Part shown: positions 8,515 through 16,770 of the stretch, piece after piece | How the letters are laid out: every line of letters starts with the position of its first letter | Position numbering within the stretch: the first letter of the stretch is position 1 | Source: Pyrinomonadaceae bacterium | Lineage (GTDB): Bacteria > Acidobacteriota > Blastocatellia > Pyrinomonadales > Pyrinomonadaceae | Assembly (NCBI GenBank): GCA_019186825.1 | Contig: JABARP010000011.1 | Coordinates: 5,766 to 69,765 of the forward strand | DNA length: 64,000 bases | Direction of reading: 5' to 3' | Notes under the pieces: model-generated | Seen by the model: only the letters and a program-made list of their open reading frames with translations | Databases searched by the model: none | Told to the model about the DNA's origin: nothing | Position numbers and translations under genes: made by a program

Positions 8515-8994
8515 TTAATTCAGGCTATAGGGCTCGTATCCACGCAGCGGGTAATCTTTTCGCAAGGCAAATCCGTCAAAATCCGACGGGAGCAGGATGC
8601 GTCTCAGATCCGGGTGGCCATCAAAGATGATCCCGAAAAAGTCGTAGGTCTCGCGTTCGTGCCAGTTTGCTGTCTTCCACACGGACGTAACGGTCGCCAC
8701 GTGCGGATCGTCCTCCGAAAGACGAACCTTCAAGCGAAGCCGATTGTGATGCGTTGTCGAGAAAAGGTGGTAGTTGACCGCGAATCTCGGTTCTTCTTCC
8801 GGCCCGAGATCGCCTCCGCAAAGGTCGGCAAGCATATCGAACTGATGCTCATCGCGTAGGAAGACGCACGCGTCAACGATATGCTCCTTCGGCACGAAAA
8901 CGGTCACCTCGCCGTGGCCCTCGACCACGTCGGTCACCCAATCTCTGTTCTTTTCTCTTAGTTTTTCAACGAAAGCGTGAAGCCGTTCTGTCAT
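8515..8994 (-). CDS. nuoC: NADH-quinone oxidoreductase subunit C (30 kDa)
   Basis: 159 residues. The family signature ERETYDFFGI.F.GHPDLRRILLP and the closing RKDYPLRGYE are plain. NuoC packs against NuoD in the connecting module of complex I. It is followed 2 nt later by nuoD, so C and D are separate genes here rather than fused as in Escherichia coli. The upstream neighbour is a small exported protein instead of nuoB. Confidence 0.97.
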   Translation of the reverse strand: MTERLHAFVEKLREKNRDWVTDVVEGHGEVTVFVPKEHIVDACVFLRDEHQFDMLADLCGGDLGPEEEPRFAVNYHLFSTTHHNRLRLKVRLSEDDPHVATVTSVWKTANWHERETYDFFGIIFDGHPDLRRILLPSDFDGFALRKDYPLRGYEPYSLN

Positions 8995-8997
8995 AGA

Positions 8998-9345
8998 TCA
9001 CTTCCAGGCACAAATGCGTGCTCGGTCATTCTGCCAACAGGCACCATCCCGCGTCATTTCACCGAGCGACGAGTGGGCGTGCGTGGCGTTTCTTGTGCCA
9101 TTCCAATATCCGAGAGCGGTGCCTTGATCGATCAGGACCTGTGCAAAGTACGCTCCTTTTTTACGCAGCTCGGTTATCTGGAACGAACCCGTGCCGTCGT
9201 TGTACATATCGATGTCACACTTGCCGGAAATATACGTCTTGCCGTCAATTACGAGCATGCATTTACCCGGCTTTGCGAATACCGTATCGCCCGCGAACAG
9301 GCCGGCAACGCCAAGCACGACGAACAAAAAGATCGCTCTTTTCAT
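8998..9345 (-). CDS. Small exported protein of unknown function within the nuo operon
   Basis: 115 residues with a clear signal peptide (residues 1-24, MKRAIFLFVVLG... to VFAK). The mature part has Cys29, Cys38 and two further Cys near the C-terminus (GACW and ICAW), suggesting disulfides in the periplasm. A WNG.RNATHAH segment and an EMTRDGACWQND motif are visible. I do not recognise the family. It is inserted between nuoB and nuoC with gaps of only 3 nt on each side, so it is certainly co-transcribed with complex I genes. Confidence 0.75.
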   Translation of the reverse strand: MKRAIFLFVVLGVAGLFAGDTVFAKPGKCMLVIDGKTYISGKCDIDMYNDGTGSFQITELRKKGAYFAQVLIDQGTALGYWNGTRNATHAHSSLGEMTRDGACWQNDRARICAWK

Positions 9346-9348
9346 AAA

Positions 9349-9996
9349 CTAATTCGATTTACGGCGTTCATGCCGCGACGGCACCGAATAGGGCCGCGAG
9401 GCTTCGCCTTTGCGAACTTCGTCCTGCATTTCGCGTTCAAGTGCCGTAGCCTCCGTAACCGGCAGTGTGCCAGGGACCATCGACTTCCTTGCTTCCGGTT
9501 CAAAGGCATCGCGGCGATCTTTCACCGAATCCTTCATTATCTTGTCCTGGAGCATCGTGATCGCATGAACGAGCATTTCCGGCCGCGGCGGACATCCCGG
9601 CACATAGACATCAACGGGCACGACCTTATCGACGCCCTGGACGATCGCGTAATTATCAAAAACGCCGCCCGATGTCGCACAAGCTCCCATCGAGATGACC
9701 CATTTCGGCTCGGGCATCTGATCGTAAATTCGTCGCAGGACCGGTGCCATCTTTCGCGAAACACGGCCGGAGACGATCATCACATCGGCCTGCCTCGGGC
9801 TTGCACGAAATGTCTCCGCGCCGAAGCGCGAAAGGTCGTTGCGTGCCGAAACGGTATTCATCATCTCGATCGCGCAGCAAGCCAGGCCGAATGTCGCCGG
9901 CCAAAGGCTCGATTTGCGGGCCCAGTTGACCACGGCATCGAGCTTTACGGTAACTACGTCCGGCAGCGAATCAAATATTGTATTCTCAAGACCCAT
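9349..9996 (-). CDS. nuoB: NADH-quinone oxidoreductase subunit B
   Basis: 215 residues, with a longer C-terminal tail than the minimal form. The N2 [4Fe-4S] ligands are the tandem Cys40-Cys41 (FGLACCAIE), Cys106 (MGACATSGG) and Cys135 ([10 protein letters not shown]). N2 is the terminal cluster that reduces quinone at the NuoB/NuoD interface. The basic C-terminal tail (about residues 190-215, ending RHERRKSN) is not part of the conserved core. It lies 9 nt downstream of the nuoA stop. Confidence 0.98.
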   Translation of the reverse strand: MGLENTIFDSLPDVVTVKLDAVVNWARKSSLWPATFGLACCAIEMMNTVSARNDLSRFGAETFRASPRQADVMIVSGRVSRKMAPVLRRIYDQMPEPKWVISMGACATSGGVFDNYAIVQGVDKVVPVDVYVPGCPPRPEMLVHAITMLQDKIMKDSVKDRRDAFEPEARKSMVPGTLPVTEATALEREMQDEVRKGEASRPYSVPSRHERRKSN

Positions 9997-10005
9997 AAAA
10001 CCTTA

Positions 10006-10488
10006 TCAGGCAGCGATCTTCGCCTGTTCGGACCGTAAATTCTCCCTTCGCGCACGGGCCATGCGTTTTGCTTCCTCACGCGCTTCGACCCGCGACTGAA
10101 CGCCCCATTCGAACACGCCCTTCTTCCAAACGTAGATGTACCCGACGATCAAGGTCGCGATGAACGCCAGGATCTCGAGCAGCGCGACGATGCCGAAGAT
10201 CGCAGGCTCCTTCAGAAGGCTCTTAAAGGCGACCGCGAACGGGACGATGAACAGGACTTCGATATCGAACAGAAGGAAGATGACGGCGACCGTATAGAAC
10301 TTAACGGAGAACCGCTCGCGGGCAGTACCGACGGGGTCTTTTCCGCATTCATACGGGCTAAGCTTTACAGACGTACGCTTTCGCGGCCCGATAAGCTGCG
10401 TCACCAGAATCTGGCTGACGCCAAAACCCGCGGCAACGAGAAACATTATTCCAAGCGGAACGTAGTCGAAAAAACTGAATTCGGACAT
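10006..10488 (-). CDS. nuoA: NADH-quinone oxidoreductase subunit A
   Basis: 160 residues with three predicted membrane helices (about residues 9-31, 65-90 and 95-118). The signature [13 protein letters not shown] and the segment [14 protein letters not shown] identify NuoA/ND3. A basic C-terminal extension of about 40 residues ([17 protein letters not shown]...) exceeds the usual length. NuoA links the membrane and peripheral arms near the quinone site. It is the first gene of the nuo transcript, with a good sigma70-type promoter about 100 nt upstream. Confidence 0.96.
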   Translation of the reverse strand: MSEFSFFDYVPLGIMFLVAAGFGVSQILVTQLIGPRKRTSVKLSPYECGKDPVGTARERFSVKFYTVAVIFLLFDIEVLFIVPFAVAFKSLLKEPAIFGIVALLEILAFIATLIVGYIYVWKKGVFEWGVQSRVEAREEAKRMARARRENLRSEQAKIAA

Positions 10489-10586
10489 AAATGATCCTTC
10501 AGACCCATTTAGCCCAATTCGAGCAAGGCGCTGTTAAGAAAAGCGCGTTTTAAATGCGGGAAAATTGGGCGTTAAAGCACCCTTAA

Positions 10587-10615
10587 ATCGTAAGTTAACC
10601 CCTTGGGAGTGTCAA
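10587..10615 (-). promoter_or_regulatory. Sigma70-type promoter for the nuo operon
   Basis: On the minus strand a perfect TTGACA -35 box (10610-10615) is followed by a 17-nt spacer and TACGAT (10587-10592). Transcription would start near 10580 and give a leader of about 90 nt before nuoA. Confidence 0.7.
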
Positions 10616-10751
10616 GGCAGTGAGTTCGACGCGGTTCCGTATAATAAACGTTGACCGAGCAAAACGCGGTATGTTACTTTTGATGTTGGCGAAGGTCGTC
10701 TTTTTCGCCCGTTCTACCCGCATTTTTACGTGATCTTCACCCACTTTTCCC

Positions 10752-11654
10752 GTGATCTCTGGATACAATACCGACGTTGAACATAATGGTGTGGTCTATC
10801 ACATTCAGACGGAGGACAAAGGCCTCTCGTCGCAGCTGATCGTGTCCCTTGTTTACGATCGCGGCACCATTCTGGCGAGCAAACGCACGCCGTACAACGA
10901 CCTTAACGCAGATTCGCTCGATGAAGAGGCACTGATCGAACGGCTTTCCCGTCAGCATAAGCTGATCTGTGCTGCCGTTCGCGCCGGACGTATCGCTGAC
11001 CTTCAGCAAATGACCGGAAAAGCACGTGCCGCAAAGGCCGAGGCCGCTGCCGAGCAAAAGGCTGAACTACCGGTCGTCGAAGTTCGGGAGACCCTGGAAG
11101 AAAGTTTGGCCGCCTCGGTCCAACCCGCTGCTCCGATCGAAACACAACGCGTCATCACCGTTTCAACACCCGAAGCCCCGCCGATCGAGGTCCCGGATAC
11201 CGCACCGCCGGCGACCAACGTCGAGCTGGACGACGATTTCTTCGACCTGCCGGTCTTCGAGGACGCTGTGATGATAATCGACGAACTCCAGCTTCTTCCT
11301 GAGGAGGCTGTCGAGGTCATGAGCGAGCTTTCCGGAACCGAGCGTCCGCGAAACGACAAGCTTTCTGTCGATATACTCGGCGAAACGAAGTTCAAGGGCG
11401 GCGACCGCCTTTCCCTCAACATCCTCGTTTGCCGCGGCACTGAGCGACGCATCGTAAAAGACGCACAGATAATGGTGAAAGTGCTCGGATCGGCATTCCG
11501 GCCCGTGATCTTCCACGCCCATTCCGACGCGAACGGCCTCGCGAAAGTTCATCTGCAGATACCGCATTTCCAGGCCGGCCGGGCCGCAATGCTCGTAAAG
11601 GTCATCGCTGATGGCGAAGAGCTTGAGTCGCGCCGCCTCGTCACGCCGGGCTAA
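10752..11654 (+). CDS. Conserved-looking hypothetical protein with C-terminal Ig-like domain
   Basis: 300 residues from a GTG start (an in-frame stop lies at 10731). The N-terminal about 80 residues (NTDVEHNGVVYHIQTEDKG, then SLVYDRGTILASKRTPY) look like a compact beta-rich domain. Residues about 85-205 are acidic, Pro/Ala-rich and probably disordered. The last about 100 residues resemble a seven-stranded Ig/carboxypeptidase-regulatory-like fold (LSLNILVCRG..., ending LVTPG). There is no signal peptide, membrane helix or catalytic motif. I do not recognise the family. It is divergent from nuoA and 39 nt upstream of thiS. Confidence 0.7.
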   Translation: MISGYNTDVEHNGVVYHIQTEDKGLSSQLIVSLVYDRGTILASKRTPYNDLNADSLDEEALIERLSRQHKLICAAVRAGRIADLQQMTGKARAAKAEAAAEQKAELPVVEVRETLEESLAASVQPAAPIETQRVITVSTPEAPPIEVPDTAPPATNVELDDDFFDLPVFEDAVMIIDELQLLPEEAVEVMSELSGTERPRNDKLSVDILGETKFKGGDRLSLNILVCRGTERRIVKDAQIMVKVLGSAFRPVIFHAHSDANGLAKVHLQIPHFQAGRAAMLVKVIADGEELESRRLVTPG

Positions 11655-11693
11655 AATTCGCTTACCATTCTCAACTCGAATATAATTGAAGGC

Positions 11694-11897
11694 GTGGTGG
11701 AGATCACGCTAAACGGCTCGCCTAGAAGCGTCGAACCTTCGACAAGCATACACACGCTTGTCGAAAGCCTTTCAATGCCCGAGAGACGCCTTGCTGTCGA
11801 ATTGAACGGCACCGTAGTGCGAAAGGCCGACTGGCCCGAAACCCTCCTAAAACCTGACGACCGCGTCGAGATCGTGCACTTCGTCGGCGGCGGTTAA
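11694..11897 (+). CDS. thiS: Sulfur carrier protein ThiS
   Basis: A 67-residue ubiquitin-like protein (GTG start at 11694, or the adjacent GTG at 11697). It shows the ThiS pattern of an initial beta strand, VESL in the first helix, AVELNGTVV, and a C-terminal IVHFVGGG ending in the Gly-Gly that is thiocarboxylated. ThiS donates sulfur to ThiG for the thiazole ring of thiamine. The tail has three glycines rather than two. thiG follows after an inserted DUF433/DUF5615 pair. Confidence 0.9.
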   Translation: MVEITLNGSPRSVEPSTSIHTLVESLSMPERRLAVELNGTVVRKADWPETLLKPDDRVEIVHFVGGG

Positions 11898-11941
11898 CGT
11901 GTCAGACCCGCAGTTCCGACCTGTGCTATCATTACCTTTGT

Positions 11942-12292
11942 ATGGTCGTAACGATCGGTACAATACCCAAGCCTGTACGACGCGATAAACACGGCGTTAT
12001 CCGCGTCGGCGATACGCGCATTTCGCTCGACGCCGTGGTCCACGCTTTCAACGAAGGCATGGACGCCGCCGAGATCCAATACAATTACGATACGCTTACA
12101 CTCGCCGACATCTACGCCGCGATCGGATACTACCTCCATAACAAAACCCGCATCGACACATATCTCGCGGATCGAAAAGCGGGATACGAAAAATTGCGTT
12201 CAGAAGGCAACGCCGCCAATCCGACTCGTATGACTCGCTCGATCCTGCTCGACCGCAAGAAGCGGAACCGGTCAGGATCATCACCTAAATGA
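11942..12292 (+). CDS. DUF433 domain protein, probable antitoxin
   Basis: 116 residues. The core RVGDTRISLDAVVHAFNEGM followed by YDTLTLADIYAAIGYYL is the DUF433 winged-helix-like pattern found in antitoxins paired with PIN-like DUF5615 proteins. The C-terminal basic tail (SILLDRKKRNRSG) may bind nucleic acid or the toxin. Its last codons overlap the next gene by 4 nt (ATGA), the typical coupling of a toxin-antitoxin operon. It is inserted between thiS and thiG. Confidence 0.8.
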   Translation: MVVTIGTIPKPVRRDKHGVIRVGDTRISLDAVVHAFNEGMDAAEIQYNYDTLTLADIYAAIGYYLHNKTRIDTYLADRKAGYEKLRSEGNAANPTRMTRSILLDRKKRNRSGSSPK

Positions 12293-12636
12293 AATTCTTG
12301 GCCGACGAGGACCTTCGCCGGGCTATCTTTGACGGCGTCCGCCGGAAACTCCCCAATCTCGATTTCATTCGCGTTCAGGACGTGGGATTCCGATCGTTTC
12401 GCGATGAGATCATTCTTCAGCATGCCGCGACCGCAGGGCGGATCGTTCTCTCGCAAGACGTCAGCACGATGAAGGTTCACGCCGAACGCCGCATACTTAC
12501 CGGCAAACCGATGCCGGGGATCGTGCTCATCCCCGATCATTTACCCGTCGGCCGCGCAATTGACGACATCGTATTGATCGCCACCGTCAGCCGCGAAGAC
12601 GAGTGGGTCGGAAGGATACAATTCCTTCCTTTGTGA
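12289..12636 (+). CDS. DUF5615 PIN-like protein, probable toxin
   Basis: 115 residues. It opens MKFLADEDLRR, the DUF5615 (Mut7-C/PIN-like) signature with clustered acidic residues Asp6, Glu7 and Asp8, and continues with RVQDVGF and RIVLSQDVSTM, giving further acidic residues expected for metal-dependent RNA cleavage. The gene overlaps the DUF433 gene by 4 nt. It may work as a ribonuclease toxin held by DUF433. No experimental role is known to me for this subfamily. Confidence 0.8.
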   Translation: MKFLADEDLRRAIFDGVRRKLPNLDFIRVQDVGFRSFRDEIILQHAATAGRIVLSQDVSTMKVHAERRILTGKPMPGIVLIPDHLPVGRAIDDIVLIATVSREDEWVGRIQFLPL

Positions 12637-12701
12637 GCAAATGACCGAAAGCCCGCCCGCGTTGCGTTCCGTACCTCTTTGCGTAAGAATCGATAGTTAA
12701 G

Positions 12702-13472
12702 ATGTCGGATCTACTTACTATCGCAAATACTACCTTCGGGTCGCGGCTCATCATCGGCACGGGAAAGTATCGTACGAACGACGAGATGAAGGCCGCGCAC
12801 CTGGCTTCCGGTTCCGAGATGGTAACGGTCGCCGTGAACCGCGTGCCGTTGGACCGCTCGAGTGAATCGTTCCTCGATCATCTCGACCCGAAGATGCGCA
12901 TCCTGCCGAATACCGCCGGATGTTACGACGCTGATCACGCCATACGCACCGCGCGGCTCGCCCGCGAAGCTCTCGAGACGGATTGGCTGAAACTCGAGGT
13001 CATCGGCGACCCCGTTACGCTTTTTCCGGATAACGAGCAAACACTCGCCGCCGCGAAAGTCCTTGCAAAAGAAGGGTTTATCTTGCTTCCCTACATCACC
13101 GACGATCTCATAATGGCGAAGAAGATGCTCGATGCCGGCTGTGCGGCCATTATGCCGCTCGCCGCCCCGATCGGGTCGGGAATGGGCGTGCAGAATCCGG
13201 CGAATCTACGAATAATGCGCGAGCAGCTCCCGGATGCGACGATCATCGTCGATGCGGGGGTTGGCGTGCCGTCGGATGCCGCGATCGCAATGGAACTCGG
13301 TGCCGACGCGATCTTGATGAATACGGCGATCGCCGAATCACCCGAACCGGCAGGGATGGCGACGGCAATGAAACTTGGCGTCGAAGCCGGACGCCTCGCA
13401 TATCTCGCGGGCCGTATGCCAAAACGCCTTTACGCGTCGGCGTCGAGCCCGATCCAGGGCGCGATAAAGTAG
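12702..13472 (+). CDS. thiG: Thiazole synthase ThiG
   Basis: 256 residues, the usual length for this (beta/alpha)8 barrel. It condenses deoxyxylulose 5-phosphate, ThiS thiocarboxylate and dehydroglycine. Visible motifs are [10 protein letters not shown] near the N-terminus, [10 protein letters not shown] (Schiff-base lysine strand), [15 protein letters not shown] and [28 protein letters not shown] for phosphate binding. It is downstream of the DUF433/DUF5615 pair and 23 nt before moaD. No thiH/thiO or TPP riboswitch is seen nearby. Confidence 0.97.
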   Translation: MSDLLTIANTTFGSRLIIGTGKYRTNDEMKAAHLASGSEMVTVAVNRVPLDRSSESFLDHLDPKMRILPNTAGCYDADHAIRTARLAREALETDWLKLEVIGDPVTLFPDNEQTLAAAKVLAKEGFILLPYITDDLIMAKKMLDAGCAAIMPLAAPIGSGMGVQNPANLRIMREQLPDATIIVDAGVGVPSDAAIAMELGADAILMNTAIAESPEPAGMATAMKLGVEAGRLAYLAGRMPKRLYASASSPIQGAIK

Positions 13473-13495
13473 AGCCGCGTGGACGTGTCAAGTGT

Positions 13496-13735
13496 ATGCA
13501 GATAAAGGTGTTATTCTTCGGGGCGACCGCCGACATTGCCGGCAAACGCTCTGAGGAATTACAAGTAAACGAAGGTGCGACCGCCAAAACCGTTCTGGCG
13601 GAGCTCTTCTCCCGCTTTCCGCCGCTTGCCGCCCAAAAGCTCCATATCTCGATAGATCAGGAATATGCTCGCGAAGATTCGATCGTCAAAAACGGCAACG
13701 AGGTCGCTGTATTCACGGCAGTTTCGGGCGGGTAA
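13496..13735 (+). CDS. moaD: Molybdopterin synthase sulfur carrier subunit
   Basis: A 79-residue ubiquitin-like protein that starts IKVLFFGATADIAGK and ends VFTAVSGG, the Gly-Gly tail carrying the thiocarboxylate. MoaD inserts sulfur into precursor Z with MoaE, whose gene lies two genes downstream. It is distinct from ThiS upstream, so two sulfur carriers share this cluster. Confidence 0.9.
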   Translation: MQIKVLFFGATADIAGKRSEELQVNEGATAKTVLAELFSRFPPLAAQKLHISIDQEYAREDSIVKNGNEVAVFTAVSGG

Positions 13736-13753
13736 AGATAAAGAAGAAAGGCC

Positions 13754-14293
13754 ATGACCGGCAAACAGTTCTATGATTGGCAGACCGCAGGCGGCACGGA
13801 CGACGTGATGCGGTTCGTGAACGCTCTCGAATCGGCGGACATCGTCTGGTGTGCGATCGGCGGCGTGGCCGTCAACCATTGGGCCGCCGAACCGATGGTC
13901 ACGCAAGACCTGGATTTCGTCGTTGCTGCAGAATCGGTCGATCACGCAGAAAAGGTCCTGAACGAGGCGGGATTCAGATCTGAGCGGTTCGAATGGTCGA
14001 TCAATTTCAAAGGCAGGTCGAAGGTTAGCCTACAACTAACGACGGAAGATTCGTATCGCGATTTCGCCTCGCGGGGCGTCCCGGCAGACGTGCACGGGAT
14101 ACTCCTTCGAGTTGCGACTCTTGAGGACACTCTCACGGGAAAGATCCGTGCGTGGAGCGATGCGACCCGCCGGCAAAGCAAACGTTCCAAAGACCTTACC
14201 GACATCATCCGCCTCGTAGAATCTCATCCGCAGCTTTGGGACAAGCTGCCGCCGGAACTAAAACAGCAAGTGGATCGTCCGCAAGATAAATAA
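13754..14293 (+). CDS. Nucleotidyltransferase-fold protein (AbiEii/DUF6036-like)
   Basis: 179 residues. The segment AIGGVAVNHWAAEPMVTQDLDFVV (Gly36-Gly37, Asp52 and Asp54) is the GG...D.D motif of the DNA polymerase beta-like nucleotidyltransferase superfamily. Later LEDTLTGKIRAW and RSKDLTDIIRLVE match the helical part of AbiEii/DUF6036-type proteins, many of which are toxins or stress-related transferases. No partner antitoxin lies beside it. It is inserted between moaD and moaE; its stop overlaps the moaE ATG by one base. Confidence 0.75.
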   Translation: MTGKQFYDWQTAGGTDDVMRFVNALESADIVWCAIGGVAVNHWAAEPMVTQDLDFVVAAESVDHAEKVLNEAGFRSERFEWSINFKGRSKVSLQLTTEDSYRDFASRGVPADVHGILLRVATLEDTLTGKIRAWSDATRRQSKRSKDLTDIIRLVESHPQLWDKLPPELKQQVDRPQDK

Positions 14294-14748
14294 TGGCGAC
14301 CGTCGGTATGGACTTCTGCGAACTCACGACCGGGCCGATCAACGTCAACTTGGTCGCGCGTCGCGTTGTGCCGCCTGAATGCGGTGCGACCGTCACGCTC
14401 GATGGCTACGCACGCCGATTCACAAAAGTAAAAACTACGGGCGAGATCCGCGAAACGCTCTATCTCGAATACGAGGCGTACGAAGGAATGGCGCTCAAAG
14501 AGATGCGCAAGCTGATCGATGCCGCACATTCGAAATTTGAAATTTCAAATATTGGGATCGTGCACCGAACCGGAAAGCTTGAGATCGGCGAGACGAGCGT
14601 CGTCATTTCGGTCGCCGCACCTCACCGCAAAGACGCGTTCGCAGCGTGCGAATGGCTGATAAAGGAACTCAAACAAACCGTCCCGATCTGGAAGAAAGAA
14701 GTTTACGCCGATGGCGAAGCCTGGTCCGAGGGCGAAGCGGCCTCCTGA
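14293..14748 (+). CDS. moaE: Molybdopterin synthase catalytic subunit
   Basis: 151 residues. The motifs YLEYEAYEGMA, IVHRTGKLEIGE, VISVAAPHRKDAF and the catalytic-lysine region PIWKKEVYADG are those of MoaE. With thiocarboxylated MoaD it forms the dithiolene of molybdopterin. It is translationally coupled to the preceding nucleotidyltransferase (TAATG). Other moa genes are not in the window. Confidence 0.95.
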   Translation: MATVGMDFCELTTGPINVNLVARRVVPPECGATVTLDGYARRFTKVKTTGEIRETLYLEYEAYEGMALKEMRKLIDAAHSKFEISNIGIVHRTGKLEIGETSVVISVAAPHRKDAFAACEWLIKELKQTVPIWKKEVYADGEAWSEGEAAS

Positions 14749-14751
14749 TAC

Positions 14752-16605
14752 CTATCGAACAACCTCGAAACTCACGGCTTGCGAACCGGAGAAGACGAAG
14801 TCGCCGGCGTCGAGTATTTTTTCGCTGATAACCGACGCGGTCGTTGCTTTTACGCCGCCGGCAGCACGGCCGTTATTCAGCGTCGCGATCATCGACGGCG
14901 GAAGGTCCGACATCTCGCTCGCGCCGACTATCGCCCCGGCAGATTCCCGCGAGAATACGGCGTAAAGCTTGTCCGACCTGCGAAGTGAATTTAGCGTCGC
15001 GATCAATTCCTTCGGGTCGCGCGGTGCGAACTGCTGCATCGCCGATGCCTGCTGCACGGTGTTGCCGTCCGCGATCGTCAACGTAAGCTTGCCCGGTGTT
15101 GCATCGGCCGGTATCGCAAGCGGAAAAACGACCGTGAAGGGCGTTCCGTCCTGGTGACGGAGCGTGGCCGTTACGTTTACCATTTCTCCGGGGCGAACCT
15201 CGTTCTTATCGACGGAGATCCGATCAAGCGTACTGACGCGGGAGCCTTCACTGATCGTAAGGTCAAGCTTCATTCCCGCAAATTCGATGCCGGCCATCTG
15301 TGCCTTCAGCAATGCTGCAAGCGGAACTGATGGCGAGGCTGCCGCGACCGCCGCTGCCTGCGGGCCGGTATAACGCCGCTCGATCTTCACATCTGGCAGG
15401 CCTTTCATCGCGATCGTGCCTCTTACATCTATCGTCGTGTCGCCGATCGAGCGCTCGTTGCCCTGGATCGTGTTCATCAAACCGGAGTTCAGAAGCAGCG
15501 GTGTAAGAAAATCGTCGATGACCGTCTCGAATCTCACCGTTTCGTCGCGTCCGCGACTCGTCCGAACGTGGACCTCGATCGGCAGCATCTTCGGCGGACG
15601 GCCGAGAATGCCGTAAATGCCTGTCGCACGATCTTGCGTGAGCGTACCGACGGCGGAATCCGGAACGGCCAGTTTGAACGAGTTGTTCAGATTTGGAACA
15701 ACGGTCACTACATGCGATTCGCTCATCGGCAGATCGACCGAACCAAGCGAGAAATATGGGTGGCCGAAAGCGTAGATCTTGTCGCCGTCGCGCAAAGTTA
15801 CGGTGCCTGCGGCCGAAACCGAAAGATCGCCGCGTGCGAGTTCAACGACAATGGAATCGCCGCCGAGAAGCGTATTCGGGGTCGGCTTTTTGAATTTGAT
15901 CTCGCTCGAACCGCCGACCGTTGCAACGCTCAGCATGCCTGACCGCATCAGGTCGGGAGCAAATGCATCGATCGTCGCTTGCGAAAAACCGCCAAAGGCA
16001 AGAGGCGTTGCGATCGGCCTGAAGGTTTGTCCCAAAACTGGCGTTAAGCTGCCACCCAAATTGCCGCCAACGACAGAATCTGCCGCCGTCATCGACGAGA
16101 ACGGCCCTGTGATCTTCCGCCAGTTCGCGTCCATCAGATCCGAGAGACTAAATGAAACTCGATCCGTCACGAGCCGAGGCTGTGCCGCAGGTTGCTCGAA
16201 GATCGAGATCATACTGCCGATCGGCGTAATGCCGCAGATCGCTTCCTTCGCGTACGGAAAACTGTAAGAGATCGCGCCGACGAGTTTCCCGTCGATATAG
16301 ACGGGCGAACCGGACATTCCCGCGAATACGAGCGTACGGTCGGCGTTCGCACCGCTCAGTTTGCCGACGATCAGGTCTTGCCGCGGGCCGATACCGTTCG
16401 GCACGATGCCGAGTATCTCAACGCCGAATTCCTCAGGCTTAGTGCCGCTGAAAACGGTCCGCGCGGTGCCTTTCATTCCTGGGCGAACCTCGGAAAGCGG
16501 CATCTGTTCGCTCCCGGGCACCGCCGGAATGACCTGCGCTGCCGCGAAGGCCGCGAGGAACAGGATCGCTAAGGTGGCCGGGAATGCTGATTTTAGACAC
16601 TTCAT
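14752..16605 (-). CDS. SpoIVB-like serine peptidase (S55) with large C-terminal region, exported
   Basis: 617 residues from the ATG at 16605, chosen over an upstream start at 16650 because residues 1-24 then form a signal peptide ending AAAQ. Residues about 34-230 show the SpoIVB peptidase S55 pattern: LSEVRPGMKGTARTVFSG, GKLSGANADRTLVFAGMSGSPVY (Ser98/Ser100 region) and AICGITPIGSM. SpoIVB-type peptidases cleave membrane-associated signalling proteins. The C-terminal about 380 residues are unassigned and beta-rich. Its 3' end meets moaE tail to tail with 3 nt between them. Confidence 0.8.
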   Translation of the reverse strand: MKCLKSAFPATLAILFLAAFAAAQVIPAVPGSEQMPLSEVRPGMKGTARTVFSGTKPEEFGVEILGIVPNGIGPRQDLIVGKLSGANADRTLVFAGMSGSPVYIDGKLVGAISYSFPYAKEAICGITPIGSMISIFEQPAAQPRLVTDRVSFSLSDLMDANWRKITGPFSSMTAADSVVGGNLGGSLTPVLGQTFRPIATPLAFGGFSQATIDAFAPDLMRSGMLSVATVGGSSEIKFKKPTPNTLLGGDSIVVELARGDLSVSAAGTVTLRDGDKIYAFGHPYFSLGSVDLPMSESHVVTVVPNLNNSFKLAVPDSAVGTLTQDRATGIYGILGRPPKMLPIEVHVRTSRGRDETVRFETVIDDFLTPLLLNSGLMNTIQGNERSIGDTTIDVRGTIAMKGLPDVKIERRYTGPQAAAVAAASPSVPLAALLKAQMAGIEFAGMKLDLTISEGSRVSTLDRISVDKNEVRPGEMVNVTATLRHQDGTPFTVVFPLAIPADATPGKLTLTIADGNTVQQASAMQQFAPRDPKELIATLNSLRRSDKLYAVFSRESAGAIVGASEMSDLPPSMIATLNNGRAAGGVKATTASVISEKILDAGDFVFSGSQAVSFEVVR

Positions 16606-16770
16606 CGGTGAAAAAATAGGTCTTTGCGGATCAGATGAATATGTTATCATCAGAGATGTCTTCTCGAAAGCTTTTCGCTCTTCGGGTTACTTGTTTTCCC
16701 GCATACCTTTGTTTGTTTTTGACCTTTCCGCCCTAGGCGGCCTCAACCTGCATTTCCCCCTGGAAACGCC

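Noticed and set aside
11655..11693. TPP riboswitch before thiS
   Set aside because: Only 39 nt lie between the upstream gene and thiS, too short for the THI element, and no conserved CUGAGA pattern was noticed.
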